From the NCBI GenBank assembly GCA_019635715.1, contig JAHBYY010000014.1, positions 1 to 64,000 on the forward strand: a stretch of 64,000 nucleotides of DNA, written 5' to 3'. Origin of the DNA: Rhizobiaceae bacterium. GTDB taxonomy: Bacteria > Pseudomonadota > Alphaproteobacteria > Rhizobiales > Rhizobiaceae. The position numbers and the translations under genes are program-made. Under the pieces are notes generated by a model. That model had not been told where the DNA came from. It saw only the letters and a list, made by a program, of their open reading frames with translations, and searched no databases. Below, piece after piece: positions 29,578-38,200 of the stretch. Numbering within the stretch: position 1 is the stretch's first letter; each line of letters begins with the position of its first letter.

Positions 29578-30510
29578 ATGATGAGCGAGCAAAATCCCCG
29601 CGCGGTTCCGCAAAGCATCGACGAGACGGCCGAACTGCTCGCTTCGGCCGACTATGTCGCCGACCGTTCTCTGGCGACCGTGCTTTTCCTGGCGCTGCGG
29701 ATGAAGCGGCCGCTGTTCCTCGAAGGCGAGGCCGGCGTCGGCAAGACCGAGATCGCCAAGGTGCTGGCGTCGGCACTCGGCCGGCCGCTGATCCGGCTGC
29801 AATGCTACGAGGGTCTCGATGTCTCCTCGGCCGTCTACGAGTGGAACTATGCGGCCCAGATGATCGAAATCCGCATGGAGGAGGCGGAGGGCAAGGTCGA
29901 GCGCAGCACGCTCGAACGCAACGTCTTCTCGGAAAAATACCTGATCCGCCGGCCGGTCCTGCAGGCGCTCGACGGCAAGCCGGGCGCGGCGCCGGTGTTC
30001 CTCATCGACGAGCTCGATCGTACCGACGAGGCGTTCGAGGCGTTCCTGCTCGAAATCCTCTCCGATTTCCAGGTGACGGTGCCGGAGCTGGGCACCATCA
30101 GGGCGGCCGAGCCGCCGATCGTCATCATCACGACGAACCGCACCCGCGAGATCCACGACGCCCTGAAACGGCGCTGCCTGTATCATTGGGTGGACTATCC
30201 GGATGCGGTGCGCGAACTCGAAATCGTCTCGCGCAAGGTTCCGCAGGCCAACGGCCGGCTTTCGGCGGAAGTGGTGCGCTTCGTCCAGAAGCTGCGCACG
30301 CTCGAGCTGTTCAAGGTGCCGGGCGTCGCCGAGACGATCGACTGGGCCAACGCATTGACGGAACTCGACAGAATCGCGCTCGATCCGGAGACGGTGTCCG
30401 ACACGATCGGCGTATTGCTGAAATATCAGGACGACATCGCCCGCATCGAGCAGGGCGAGGGCCGGCGCCTTCTCAAGGAGGTGAAGGCGGAACTCTCGGC
30501 CGCGGAGTAG
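29578..30510 (+). CDS. MoxR-type AAA ATPase, CoxD-like
   Basis: AAA+ chaperone of 310 residues of the MoxR/CoxD group, which activates molybdenum hydroxylases such as CO dehydrogenase. Walker A is GEAGVGKTEIAK (about residues 49-60), Walker B FLIDELDR (about 141-148), with sensor IVIITTNRTREIHDALKRRC. It is paired, as usual, with a VWA-domain CoxE-like gene downstream, and then XdhC-type and MoeA/MobA-type genes. Together these look like a maturation set for a xanthine/CO-dehydrogenase-family enzyme encoded elsewhere. Confidence 0.9.
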   Translation: MMSEQNPRAVPQSIDETAELLASADYVADRSLATVLFLALRMKRPLFLEGEAGVGKTEIAKVLASALGRPLIRLQCYEGLDVSSAVYEWNYAAQMIEIRMEEAEGKVERSTLERNVFSEKYLIRRPVLQALDGKPGAAPVFLIDELDRTDEAFEAFLLEILSDFQVTVPELGTIRAAEPPIVIITTNRTREIHDALKRRCLYHWVDYPDAVRELEIVSRKVPQANGRLSAEVVRFVQKLRTLELFKVPGVAETIDWANALTELDRIALDPETVSDTIGVLLKYQDDIARIEQGEGRRLLKEVKAELSAAE

Positions 30511-30528
30511 GCTGTGAAGCGGGACGGC

Positions 30529-30632
30529 GGCATACCCCCACCCCTTACCCCTCCCCGCAAGGGGGAGGGGGATCCTGAGACATTGGCGCCCCCCTCGCCC
30601 TCGCGGGGAGGGGTAAGGGACGGGAGTATGCC
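30529..30632. repeat. Inverted repeat whose right arm contains the next gene's start
   Basis: Arms 30529-30558 and 30603-30632 are inverted copies at 27 of 30 positions (core CTTACCCCTCCCCGC), with GC-rich inner pairing. The right arm contains AAGGGA, GGGAG and the ATG at 30628 of the CoxE-like gene. TTACCCCTCCCCGC palindromes are dispersed intergenic elements in Rhizobiales. This one fills the whole gap between the coxD- and coxE-like genes. Confidence 0.75.
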
Positions 30633-31878
30633 AGGCGACACACTTGCCGACCACGGAATTTCTGCCAGGTCCGCCGGCCGGCTCGCCGACAACATCGTCT
30701 TTTTCGCCCGCACGCTTCGCAAGGCCGGGCTGCGCATCGGGCCGGCCTCGGTCAAGGATGCGATCGAGGCGGTGCTCTCCGCCGGCATCGGCACGCGCGA
30801 CGATTTCTACTGGACGCTGCACGCCGTGCTGGTCACGCGCCATGAGGACCATGCCGTCTTCGACGAGGCTTTTCGCCTCTACTGGCGGTCGCGGGAACTG
30901 GTCGAGAAGCTGCTCGCCATGTTCTCGCCGGTGGCGCCCGACCAGCGCGAGCGCCAAAAGCCGCGCGCCGCCGAGAACCGGGTCAGCCAGGCGCTGTTCG
31001 AGGGCCACGAGGGCCGCGGGCGCGAGGAAATGCCCGAGATCGAGGTCGATGCGCGCTTCACCGTCTCCGGAAACGAGATCCTGCGCGCCAAGGATTTCGC
31101 CCAGATGACCGCCGCCGAGATCGGCCAGGCGCGACGCCAGATCGAGGCGCTGCGCCTGCCGTTCGACCTGGTCGCCACCCGCCGCTACAAGGCCGATCCG
31201 CGTGGCCGGCGCGCCGACCCACGGGCGATGCTGCGGACCTCGGCGCGTACCGGCGGCGACCTCATCCTGCCGAAATTCCGGTCGCCGCGTCAGGTGCACC
31301 CGCCGCTGGTCGTGCTCGCCGACATCTCCGGCTCGATGAGCCAGTACACCCGCATCTTCCTGCATTTCCTGCATGCGCTTGCCGAGAAGCGGCGGCGGGT
31401 GCACACCTTCGTCTTCGGCACGCGGCTGACCAACCTGACGCGCCAGCTCAGGCATCGGGACCCGGACGCCGCGCTGGCGGACTGCTCGGCGGCCGTCAGG
31501 GACTGGTCCGGGGGCACGCGGATCGGCGACGCGCTGTCGGAGTTCAATCGCCGCTGGTCGCGGCGCGTGCTGGGGCAGGGGGCGGTCGTGCTCTTGATCA
31601 CCGACGGGCTGGAGCGCGACGTGGTGGAGGGCCTTTCCGGGGAGATGGAGCGCCTGCACAAATCGTGCCGGCGGCTGATCTGGCTGAACCCGCTGCTGCG
31701 CTTCGATGGGTTCGAGCCGCGGGCCCGCGGCGTGCGGGCGATGCTGCCGCATGTCGATGAATTCCGGCCGGTGCACAATCTCAACGCCCTGGCCGATTTG
31801 TGCGCATCGCTCGGCGAGCGGCCGGCCGCCGAGCTCGATCCGCGGAGGTTCCTCCATGCAGGGACGCGCGCCGCATGA
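30628..31878 (+). CDS. VWA-domain protein, CoxE-like
   Basis: A 416-residue protein of the CoxE family, partner of the MoxR ATPase in inserting the active-site metal or sulfur of molybdenum hydroxylases. The N-terminal half is helical and charged. The VWA domain begins about residue 232 with the MIDAS motif DISGSMSQYTR and continues FGTRLTNLTRQL, WSGGTRIGDALSEFNR and VLLITDGLERD. An in-frame start at 30514 exists, but its first 38 codons are just translated palindrome repeat, so ATG 30628 was chosen. Confidence 0.88.
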   Translation: MPGDTLADHGISARSAGRLADNIVFFARTLRKAGLRIGPASVKDAIEAVLSAGIGTRDDFYWTLHAVLVTRHEDHAVFDEAFRLYWRSRELVEKLLAMFSPVAPDQRERQKPRAAENRVSQALFEGHEGRGREEMPEIEVDARFTVSGNEILRAKDFAQMTAAEIGQARRQIEALRLPFDLVATRRYKADPRGRRADPRAMLRTSARTGGDLILPKFRSPRQVHPPLVVLADISGSMSQYTRIFLHFLHALAEKRRRVHTFVFGTRLTNLTRQLRHRDPDAALADCSAAVRDWSGGTRIGDALSEFNRRWSRRVLGQGAVVLLITDGLERDVVEGLSGEMERLHKSCRRLIWLNPLLRFDGFEPRARGVRAMLPHVDEFRPVHNLNALADLCASLGERPAAELDPRRFLHAGTRAA

Positions 31879-31897
31879 AGGCAATGAGAGGAGGAGC

Positions 31898-32239
31898 ATG
31901 ATGGGCGAGACATCCGCGGCGAGCGAGCCGCTCGACCCGCTGTTCATGGCCGAGGACTGGCTGGCGAACGGGCGCAAGGTCGCCGTCGCGACCGTCATCG
32001 AAACCTGGGGATCGGCGCCGCGCCCGGTCGGCAGCCATCTGGTGATCGATGCCGACGGCAATTTCCATGGCTCCGTATCGGGCGGCTGCGTCGAGGGCGC
32101 GGTGGTGACCGAGGCGCTCGATGTGCTGGCGGACGGCAAGCCGCGCCTGCTGGAGTTCGGCGTCGCCGACGAGACGGCGTGGCGCGTCGGCCTCTCCTGC
32201 GGCGGGCGAATAAAAGTCTATGTCGAGATGGTGGCCTAG
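31898..32239 (+). CDS. XdhC/CoxI family protein, N-terminal-type domain
   Basis: A 113-residue protein equal to the N-terminal half of XdhC/CoxI, which sulfurates or inserts the molybdenum cofactor of xanthine-dehydrogenase-type enzymes. VAVATVIETWGSAPRPVGSH, DGNFHGSVSGGCVEGAVV and VGLSCGGRIKVYVE are diagnostic, including the conserved cysteines in GGC and SCGG. GAGGAG precedes the tandem ATGs (31898 and 31901). The missing Rossmann half is encoded separately just downstream. Confidence 0.88.
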   Translation: MMGETSAASEPLDPLFMAEDWLANGRKVAVATVIETWGSAPRPVGSHLVIDADGNFHGSVSGGCVEGAVVTEALDVLADGKPRLLEFGVADETAWRVGLSCGGRIKVYVEMVA

Positions 32240-32241
32240 CC

Positions 32242-32949
32242 ATGGACTTGCTGTCGCTGAAGGCCCTCAATGCCGAGCGCCGGCAGCGCCGGGCCGCGAT
32301 CCTGCTCACCGAGCTGACGAGCGGCACGGACCGCATCATCCGCGAGGAGGATGCGGTGGCAGGCGAATTGGGCGAGGCGGTGCGGAAGGCGTTTCGAACC
32401 GGCATCTCCTCCGTCGTCGCCGCCGACGGGATCGGCTATTTCCTGACAGTCGCCCTGCCCAAGCCCCGCCTGGTGGTGATCGGCGCGGTCCATATCAGCC
32501 AGGCGCTCGCCCCGCTGGCCAGGGTCGCCGGCTTCGACATGGAGATCATCGATCCGCGCACCGGCTTCGCCACGGCGGAACGGTTTCCCGACGTGCCGCT
32601 GCACGCCGACTGGCCGGAGACGGTGCTGCGGGGCAGATCGCTCGACGGCTACACCGCCGTCGCGGCCCTCACCCATGACCCGAAGATCGACGACCATCCT
32701 CTGAAGGCGGCGCTCGACGCGGGCTGCTTCTATGTCGGCGCGCTCGGCAGCCGCAAGACGCATGCCGCCAGGGTGGAGCGACTGAGGGCGGCCGGCGCGA
32801 CGGATACGCAGATCGCCCGCATCCATGCGCCGATCGGCATCGACATCGGCGCCGTCAGCCCGCAGGAGATCGCCGTCGCGATCATCGCGCAAATCGTCCA
32901 GGCGCTGCGGTCGCGCGGCCTCGATGCCGTGGCGGGCCGCGCGGCATGA
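32242..32949 (+). CDS. XdhC/CoxI family protein, Rossmann domain
   Basis: A 235-residue protein whose C-terminal two thirds form the XdhC Rossmann domain: PRLVVIGAVHISQALAPLAR (nucleotide-binding turn), MEIIDPRTGFATAERFP, YTAVAALTHDPKIDDHPL, YVGALGSRKTHAARVERL and RIHAPIGIDIGAVSPQEIAV. It starts 2 bases after the first XdhC gene, so the two act as a split XdhC. Its stop overlaps the next start as ATGA. Confidence 0.9.
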   Translation: MDLLSLKALNAERRQRRAAILLTELTSGTDRIIREEDAVAGELGEAVRKAFRTGISSVVAADGIGYFLTVALPKPRLVVIGAVHISQALAPLARVAGFDMEIIDPRTGFATAERFPDVPLHADWPETVLRGRSLDGYTAVAALTHDPKIDDHPLKAALDAGCFYVGALGSRKTHAARVERLRAAGATDTQIARIHAPIGIDIGAVSPQEIAVAIIAQIVQALRSRGLDAVAGRAA

Positions 32950-34553
32950 AGTTCGGACCGCTGGCCCTGGGGGACGCCGAAGGCGCGCTTCTGGCGCATG
33001 CGATCACCGCGGGCCGCCGCTACCCGAAGGCCCACCGGCTCACCGCATCCGACCTCGCCGATCTTGCCGCGGCAGGCGTGCACGAGGTCATCGCCGCGGT
33101 GCTGGATGCCGACGACGTCGACGAGGATACCGCCGCTGCGCGGATTGCCGCCCGGCTCGGGGCGGTTCACGTCGAGGCCAGGCCGGCCGCCACCGGGCGT
33201 GTCAACCTCTATGCGGCGGCGGACGGTCTGTTCGTCGTCGACAAGGCGGCCGTCGATGCGCTCAATGCGGTCGATCCGGCGATCACGCTGGCCACGCTGG
33301 CCGACGAGGTCGCGGTCGAGAAGGGCAGGATGGTCGCGACGGTCAAGATCATTCCGTTCGCGGTGGCGGCGGATCGCGTGGCGGCCGCCTGCGCGGTGCT
33401 CGATCGATCCGAGCCCTTCGCCGTGAGGCCGTTTTCGGCGCGGCGGGTCGGCCTGATCCAGACCGAGCTTCCGGGATTGAAGGAGAGCGTTCTCGCCAAG
33501 ACCCGCCGGGTGACGGAGGCGCGGCTGGCGCGCTCCGGCAGTGCGATCGGTCTGGAGATGCGCAGTCCTCATGATGCCGGGCCGCTGGCCGAGGCCTTGC
33601 GCAACGTCCTGCGCGATCACGACATGGCGGTCGTCTTCGGGGCTTCCGCGCTGTGCGATTTCGACGATGTGATCCCTGCGGCGATCCGTCTGGCGGGCGG
33701 AGAGCTGGTGCGCGCGGGGATGCCTGTCGATCCCGGCAATTTGCTGGTGCTCGGGCGCGTGGACGGCAAGGTCGTTCTCGGCGCGCCGGGTTGCGCGCGC
33801 AGCCCGAAGGAAAACGGCTTCGACTGGGTTCTCGACCGCCTGCTGGCGGGGCTCGACGTCACTTCGGCCGACATCGCCGGAATGGGCGTCGGCGGGCTGC
33901 TGATGGAGATCGCCGCCCGGCCGCAGCCGCGCGAGGCGATCGACGATCCGCTCCCCGTGCAGGTCGACGCGATCGTGCTCGCCGCCGGCAGGTCGAGCCG
34001 GATGGGCGGCCCGAACAAGCTGCTCGCCCGCTTCGGCGACGAGCCCCTCGTCCGCCGCGTCGTCCATGCGGCGCTGGCGTCGAAGGCCGCCTCGGTGACC
34101 GTGGTTACCGGTCATCAGGAAGACCGCATCCGCGAGGCGCTGCGCGACCTGCACGTTTCCTTCGCACCGAACCCCGACTATGAGAGCGGTCTTTCGAGCT
34201 CCCTCAAGGTTGGGATCGCCGCTCTGCCGAAAGGGGCGACGGGTGCGCTGGTGATGCTGGGCGATATGCCGGACGTGGCCGGTGCCGATGTCGACAGGCT
34301 GATTTCGGGCTTCGTGGCGGCCGGCGGTCGCTCGGTGGTCCGTGCCACCCATGGCGGCAAGCGCGGAAATCCGGTGATCCTGCCGCATTCCGCCTTCGCG
34401 GGCGTCGCGGCGCTGAGCGGCGATACGGGCGCGCGCCACCTCATCGAAGCGGGTTCGGCGCCCGTCATCGATGTCGAGATCGGGCAGGGCGCGTCGCTCG
34501 ACGTGGACACGGCCGAGGCCATGGCGGCGGCCGGCGGCGTGCTGCAGGGATGA
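32946..34553 (+). CDS. Molybdenum cofactor fusion: MoeA-like + MobA/MocA-like nucleotidyltransferase
   Basis: A 535-residue two-domain protein. Residues 1 to about 335 resemble a molybdopterin-binding (MoeA/MogA-like) domain (GRRYPKAHRL, KIIPFAVAADRV, VFGASALCDFDDVIPAAI, GMPVDPGNLLVLG). Residues about 345-535 form a MobA-like domain with the nucleotide motif IVLAAGRSSRMGGPNKLLA, followed by MLGDMPDVAGADVDRLI, as in MocA cytidylyltransferases that make MCD for hydroxylases. It closes the CoxD/CoxE/XdhC operon and is coupled to it by an ATGA overlap. Confidence 0.9.
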   Translation: MKFGPLALGDAEGALLAHAITAGRRYPKAHRLTASDLADLAAAGVHEVIAAVLDADDVDEDTAAARIAARLGAVHVEARPAATGRVNLYAAADGLFVVDKAAVDALNAVDPAITLATLADEVAVEKGRMVATVKIIPFAVAADRVAAACAVLDRSEPFAVRPFSARRVGLIQTELPGLKESVLAKTRRVTEARLARSGSAIGLEMRSPHDAGPLAEALRNVLRDHDMAVVFGASALCDFDDVIPAAIRLAGGELVRAGMPVDPGNLLVLGRVDGKVVLGAPGCARSPKENGFDWVLDRLLAGLDVTSADIAGMGVGGLLMEIAARPQPREAIDDPLPVQVDAIVLAAGRSSRMGGPNKLLARFGDEPLVRRVVHAALASKAASVTVVTGHQEDRIREALRDLHVSFAPNPDYESGLSSSLKVGIAALPKGATGALVMLGDMPDVAGADVDRLISGFVAAGGRSVVRATHGGKRGNPVILPHSAFAGVAALSGDTGARHLIEAGSAPVIDVEIGQGASLDVDTAEAMAAAGGVLQG

Positions 34554-34596
34554 CGGCAGGGATGACTGCGCGGCCGCCAGACGGTAGAGGCCGGTG

Positions 34597-35565
34597 ATGG
34601 GTGGGTTTTCATTCTTGGTCGGTCAGGTTTTCGTAGCACGACCGAGGGGGGCAACGAAGGGTGCCTGCATCGCAAGTCACTTCCGATGGGATTTGCCCCG
34701 CGCGGCGCTCGCCTTTGCACTCCTGCTGCTGCTCTCCGCCCCCGCCGCCGCCGATTCGCTCAAACCCTTCAAGGACGAACTGTTCGCCTATCCCGGCATA
34801 TTGAGTGCCGAGCCCGACGGCGCCTACTCGGTCGTCGACTATAACGAGGCGCGGGACATTGATGCGCGCGATGAGGTGCCCGAGCGCAGGGTCAAGGCCA
34901 AGTACGTCTCCACGGCGGTCCGCAAGGTGCAGAAGGATCTCGTGCTGCAGTCGCCGGCCGGCAAGGTCCGCCATTTCGCGGTCGGAGCCACGGCCGGGGC
35001 CCACTACATCGCCGTCTACCTGCACGGCCAGGGCGGCAGCCGCAGGCAGGGCGTCGACGACTTCACCTTCGGCGGCAATTTCAACCGCATCAAGAATCTG
35101 ATGGCGGCGAATGGCGGCCTCTATCTTTCGCCGGACTTTCCCGACTTCGGCGATGGCGGCGCCGCGCAGATCGCGGCGCTGATCGCCCACTATGCCGATG
35201 CGTCTCCGGGGGCGAAGGTGTATGTGGCATGCGGCTCGATGGGTGGCGGGCTGTGCTGGAAGCTTGCCGGCGATGCCTCGACTGCCGCGAAGCTGTCCGG
35301 GCTGCTGCTGCTGGGCTCGCATTGGGACGACGCATTCCTCTCCAGCCCCGCCTTCAAGCGCAGGGTTCCTGTGTTCTTCGGGCAGGGAAGCCGCGACACC
35401 GTTTTTCCGGTGGACAAGCAGGAGGCGTTTTTCCGCGAGATCCGCAGCCGCGCCAAAGGCTACCCGGCGCGGTTCGTCCGCTTCGAGACGGGCACGCACG
35501 GCACGCCCATCCGCATGACGGACTGGCGCGACACGCTCAACTGGATGATCTCGGTCGGTCCGTAG
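34597..35565 (+). CDS. Exported alpha/beta-hydrolase-like protein
   Basis: Secreted hydrolase-like protein of about 322 residues. The hydrophobic signal (AALAFALLLLLSAPAAADS) sits 30 residues in from ATG 34597, so a shorter start, for instance TTG 34693, is plausible. The core has IAVYLHGQGGSRRQGVDDF, the nucleophile-elbow-like VACGSMGGGLCWKLAG, FFGQGSRDTVFPVDKQEA (acid region) and FETGTHGTPIRMTDW (histidine). The nucleophile position would be the serine of CGSMGG. The substrate is unknown. It is preceded by a 40-base gap after the MobA-like gene. Confidence 0.72.
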   Translation: MGGFSFLVGQVFVARPRGATKGACIASHFRWDLPRAALAFALLLLLSAPAAADSLKPFKDELFAYPGILSAEPDGAYSVVDYNEARDIDARDEVPERRVKAKYVSTAVRKVQKDLVLQSPAGKVRHFAVGATAGAHYIAVYLHGQGGSRRQGVDDFTFGGNFNRIKNLMAANGGLYLSPDFPDFGDGGAAQIAALIAHYADASPGAKVYVACGSMGGGLCWKLAGDASTAAKLSGLLLLGSHWDDAFLSSPAFKRRVPVFFGQGSRDTVFPVDKQEAFFREIRSRAKGYPARFVRFETGTHGTPIRMTDWRDTLNWMISVGP

Positions 35566-35574
35566 CAGGACGCG

Positions 35575-36621
35575 TCACGGGCCGGTGTGGAAGTCCAGCA
35601 CCGTTTCCGGATCGATCTCGCCGTTGTACGAGGCATCGACATCGTATTTGACCAGGGTGAACTGGCCCTCGCGAAACATCCACAGTCCGCTCGAGGATGC
35701 GTCGGCGATGCCGCGCCATTTCGCTGCCGAGGTAATGGTCCTGCTGGCATCGTCGTAGAACGAATTCACCAGCTCGGCGCTGGTCGTATAGCCGATGATG
35801 CCGATGCTCTCGACCTTCTCGTCAGAATCCTCGCGCTCGTAGCGGATGTCGAGTTCCGGCTCGGCGAACTGGAGTTCCCGGACCCCGCCCTCCCGCTGGT
35901 AGAGATAGTAGACGTGGCTCTCATTGTAGGCGCTGCTGCTGCAGTTGAAGCGGAAGAGCCGGACCTCCTGCTCCTGTTCGTTCGGATCGTCCGATTTGTA
36001 GCGGTAGGCGATACGATGCTGCTCCGGCTCGTCGGTGGTTCCGTCGGCGCCGATCGCCGGGCAATTGCCGGCGTGCGCCGCCACGAAGATGCGGCGGGCG
36101 TCCGCCAATGCCGCGTCGTCGGCCGACGGGGCAGGGCCGTCACCGCATTTTTCGGGCAGGCTTGCCTCCATCGAGGTGTCGGAGGCGCGCAGCGAGCCGG
36201 TCTCGATGCTCATCGGCGTGAACACAGCGGCCTGGATCTGGGGATTCGACAGCCGGGCCGTGTAGCAGCCGGAGTAGACCTTCTCCGAACCATCCTTGCC
36301 ATAGGCGGTGATCGCGACCGGTACCGAATAGAAGACGCTGCCGGCGGCACCCTCCTCGCTCGCAGCGCCGGTGACGACCGCCACGCTCTCCGTGTCGGCG
36401 AAACCCTTGGCGAAGGCTTCCAGGCTGCTCGAAGGCTTCTTCTCGCCGTAATAGCCCCAGGCGCGGGCATATTCCTTGCGGCCGATCGCATTGTAGTAGG
36501 ATCTGATCAGGCTGGCGGCATCCGACCGGTTGTCGAGGTAGGCCGGCGGCCCTTCCTGAGCCGGCGCGGAGGTTGCCATGCAGGCGAGGGCGCATCCCGC
36601 AACCACCATTCTTCCGATCAT
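35575..36621 (-). CDS. Exported protein, DUF1176-like
   Basis: A 348-residue secreted protein with a signal peptide (MIGRMVVAGCALACMATSAPAQ). The C-terminal half (VRLFRFNCSSSAYNESHVYY, SFYDDASRTITSAAKWRG, GLWMFREGQFTLVKYDVDA) resembles DUF1176 proteins, whose function is unknown. The N-terminal part (RSYYNAIGRKEYARAWGYYG) looks like a separate small NTF2-like or repeat module. GGGGAGAG precedes ATG 36621. It is convergent with the hydrolase-like gene. Confidence 0.72.
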   Translation of the reverse strand: MIGRMVVAGCALACMATSAPAQEGPPAYLDNRSDAASLIRSYYNAIGRKEYARAWGYYGEKKPSSSLEAFAKGFADTESVAVVTGAASEEGAAGSVFYSVPVAITAYGKDGSEKVYSGCYTARLSNPQIQAAVFTPMSIETGSLRASDTSMEASLPEKCGDGPAPSADDAALADARRIFVAAHAGNCPAIGADGTTDEPEQHRIAYRYKSDDPNEQEQEVRLFRFNCSSSAYNESHVYYLYQREGGVRELQFAEPELDIRYEREDSDEKVESIGIIGYTTSAELVNSFYDDASRTITSAAKWRGIADASSSGLWMFREGQFTLVKYDVDASYNGEIDPETVLDFHTGP

Positions 36622-36738
36622 CCGCGACTCTCCCCTTTGCCGTTGATCGTAACGCGGATTGCGGCACGTCGATGGCCCTTGCCGCCGTGGCGAGGTACGC
36701 CTATCTGCGCGCTGCCAACGGCGATCAGGGAGGATATT

Positions 36739-37245
36739 GTGGCAATCTCGATGTATCAGGCGAGCGTTCCAGTTTTTGCCGCTCGGCTCGAAGCACTTGC
36801 GAAGGTGTTGCACAAGGCGGACGCCAATATCGCGGATCGGAAGATCGATCCCGCCGTCATCCTGTCCTCCCGGCTGGCGCCCGACATGCTGCCGCTGCTG
36901 CGCCAGGTGCAGATCGCCACCGATCATGCGAAGGGAGCCTCCTCACGCCTGGCAGGTCGCGAGATCGTGCGCTTCGAGGACAGCGAGGACGGCTTTGCAG
37001 CGCTGCAGGACCGGCTGGGCCGGACGCTGTCGCTGCTGGCGAGCTTCACGCCGGACGAGATTGACGGAAGCGAGGAACGCCGGATCGAGCTCAAGCTCGG
37101 CGGACGTGAGATCGCTTTCGACGGCCAGCGCTACCTGCTGCATTTCGCCATGCCGAATTTCTATTTCCACGTGACGACGGCCTACGCCATCCTGCGGCAC
37201 AACGGCGTGCCGCTCGGCAAGCTCGACTTCATGGGCGCCGCATGA
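36739..37245 (+). CDS. DUF1993 family protein
   Basis: A 168-residue protein of the DUF1993 family, a DinB-like four-helix fold of unknown function. MYQASVPVFAARLEALAKVLHKAD is the usual N-terminus, SSRLAPDMLPLLRQVQIATDH the central helix, and MPNFYFHVTTAYAILRHNGVPLGKLDFMG the C-terminal signature. The start is taken as GTG 36739 because GGGAGGA is 4-5 bases upstream; ATG 36751 would lack spacing. It is divergent from the DUF1176-like gene. Confidence 0.88.
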   Translation: MAISMYQASVPVFAARLEALAKVLHKADANIADRKIDPAVILSSRLAPDMLPLLRQVQIATDHAKGASSRLAGREIVRFEDSEDGFAALQDRLGRTLSLLASFTPDEIDGSEERRIELKLGGREIAFDGQRYLLHFAMPNFYFHVTTAYAILRHNGVPLGKLDFMGAA

Positions 37246-37260
37246 GCTGGCACCTGCGGC

Positions 37261-37431
37261 TCAGCGGATGTGAACGGCACGATAGCGGGGGAGGCGCGGA
37301 AAGTCGGCGGGCCTGATCGTCAGCACCGACAGGTCGGGATCGACGAGACCGGCGCGGGCCGCCATCGGAAAGGGGTTCCGCGTGGCGGGGTTTGGCCTGG
37401 GGCGGGAAAACAGCTCGGTCGAGAAAGCCAT
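37261..37431 (-). CDS. Possible 56-residue protein, weakly supported
   Basis: This short frame (MAFSTELFSRPRPNPATRNP to RYRAVHIR) has GGAG about 10 bases upstream and lies in the otherwise empty 411-base gap between the DUF1993 gene and the J-domain-like gene. It has no recognisable motif or family. The rest of the gap (37432-37656) is AT-richer and probably holds the promoter of the gene at 37657. Confidence 0.3.
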   Translation of the reverse strand: MAFSTELFSRPRPNPATRNPFPMAARAGLVDPDLSVLTIRPADFPRLPRYRAVHIR

Positions 37432-37656
37432 GGTCGAGGCGCTCCGCTGATACCTCCCACGTCGGATATAGGCGATTCCGTGTGATTGTGCAGTGCAGCA
37501 TAATGCAGGGCTGCCATGCAGGCGCCGGGATCGCGGCGTCATTTTTCCTTAACAATTGCATCGATTCGGCCGGTTTGTGCGCAACATGTGTTAACCGGAT
37601 CGACATACTGTCTGGAACCGACGGATCGCTCGCCACTTCGGTGACAGGAGGCTGAC

Positions 37657-38118
37657 GTGGCAACGATGGCATTCAGGAACTTTTCCGCCGTTCTCGACGC
37701 CCTGCCTGCGGGACCGCCGCCGGAGGATGATTTCGGCCGCGTTCCGACGGTTCCCTTCGACCATCTCGCCGTGGTCGACGAACTCCATTCAGGTCGGATC
37801 GTCATATCGCAGGATATGGTGGCGCAGGAATATCTGGACGCAGCCCGGCTGAGCGAGGCGGAATTGCACGCGCTGCTCGACGGGATCGTCATCGAGACGG
37901 GTCCCGCCTTGACCGCGAGGCTGTCGACCGACCCTGCCGACATCGCTCGGGAACTCGCGCTCGACGGTCTCGACCTCGACGGACTGACGCAGCTTCGCCG
38001 GCGGTTCGCCTTCGCCAACCATCCGGACCGGCTTGCGGCGCCGCAGCGGCAGATCGGCATGGTACGCATGCAGGTTGCCAACATGCTGATCGACGAAGCC
38101 TGCCGGCGGTTGCGCTGA
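37657..38118 (+). CDS. Small protein with a J-domain-like C-terminus
   Basis: A 153-residue protein. The C-terminal 45 residues (LRRRFAFANHPDRL then MVRMQVANMLIDEACRRL) have the layout of J-domain helix II, the HPD loop and helix III. That motif makes DnaJ proteins stimulate Hsp70. The N-terminal 100 residues have no known domain. GTG 37657 is favoured by AGGAGG 5-6 bases upstream; ATG 37666 is possible. Helix I and the basic face of helix II are poorly conserved, so true co-chaperone activity is unproven. Confidence 0.7.
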   Translation: MATMAFRNFSAVLDALPAGPPPEDDFGRVPTVPFDHLAVVDELHSGRIVISQDMVAQEYLDAARLSEAELHALLDGIVIETGPALTARLSTDPADIARELALDGLDLDGLTQLRRRFAFANHPDRLAAPQRQIGMVRMQVANMLIDEACRRLR

Positions 38119-38200
38119 GGACTTCACAAATCCGCAATCCCGGATAGGTTGAGCCCGCCCGGCGCAGAGTGGCGCGGGTCAGGGATTTCCGGAGATTGTC

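Noticed and set aside
30514-30627. N-terminal extension of the CoxE-like protein (PPPLTPPRKGEGDP...)
   Set aside because: These codons are translated palindromic repeat; the real start is taken as 30628.
29539-32139. An 866-codon minus-strand frame
   Set aside because: Antisense of the CoxD/CoxE-like genes and the palindrome between them; composition is not protein-like.
32730-34439. A 569-codon minus-strand frame
   Set aside because: Shadow of the MoeA/MobA fusion gene.
37229-37672. A 147-codon minus-strand frame in the gap before the J-domain-like gene
   Set aside because: It overlaps the DUF1993 stop and the next start, and has no motif. Only the inner 56-codon frame was kept, at low confidence.
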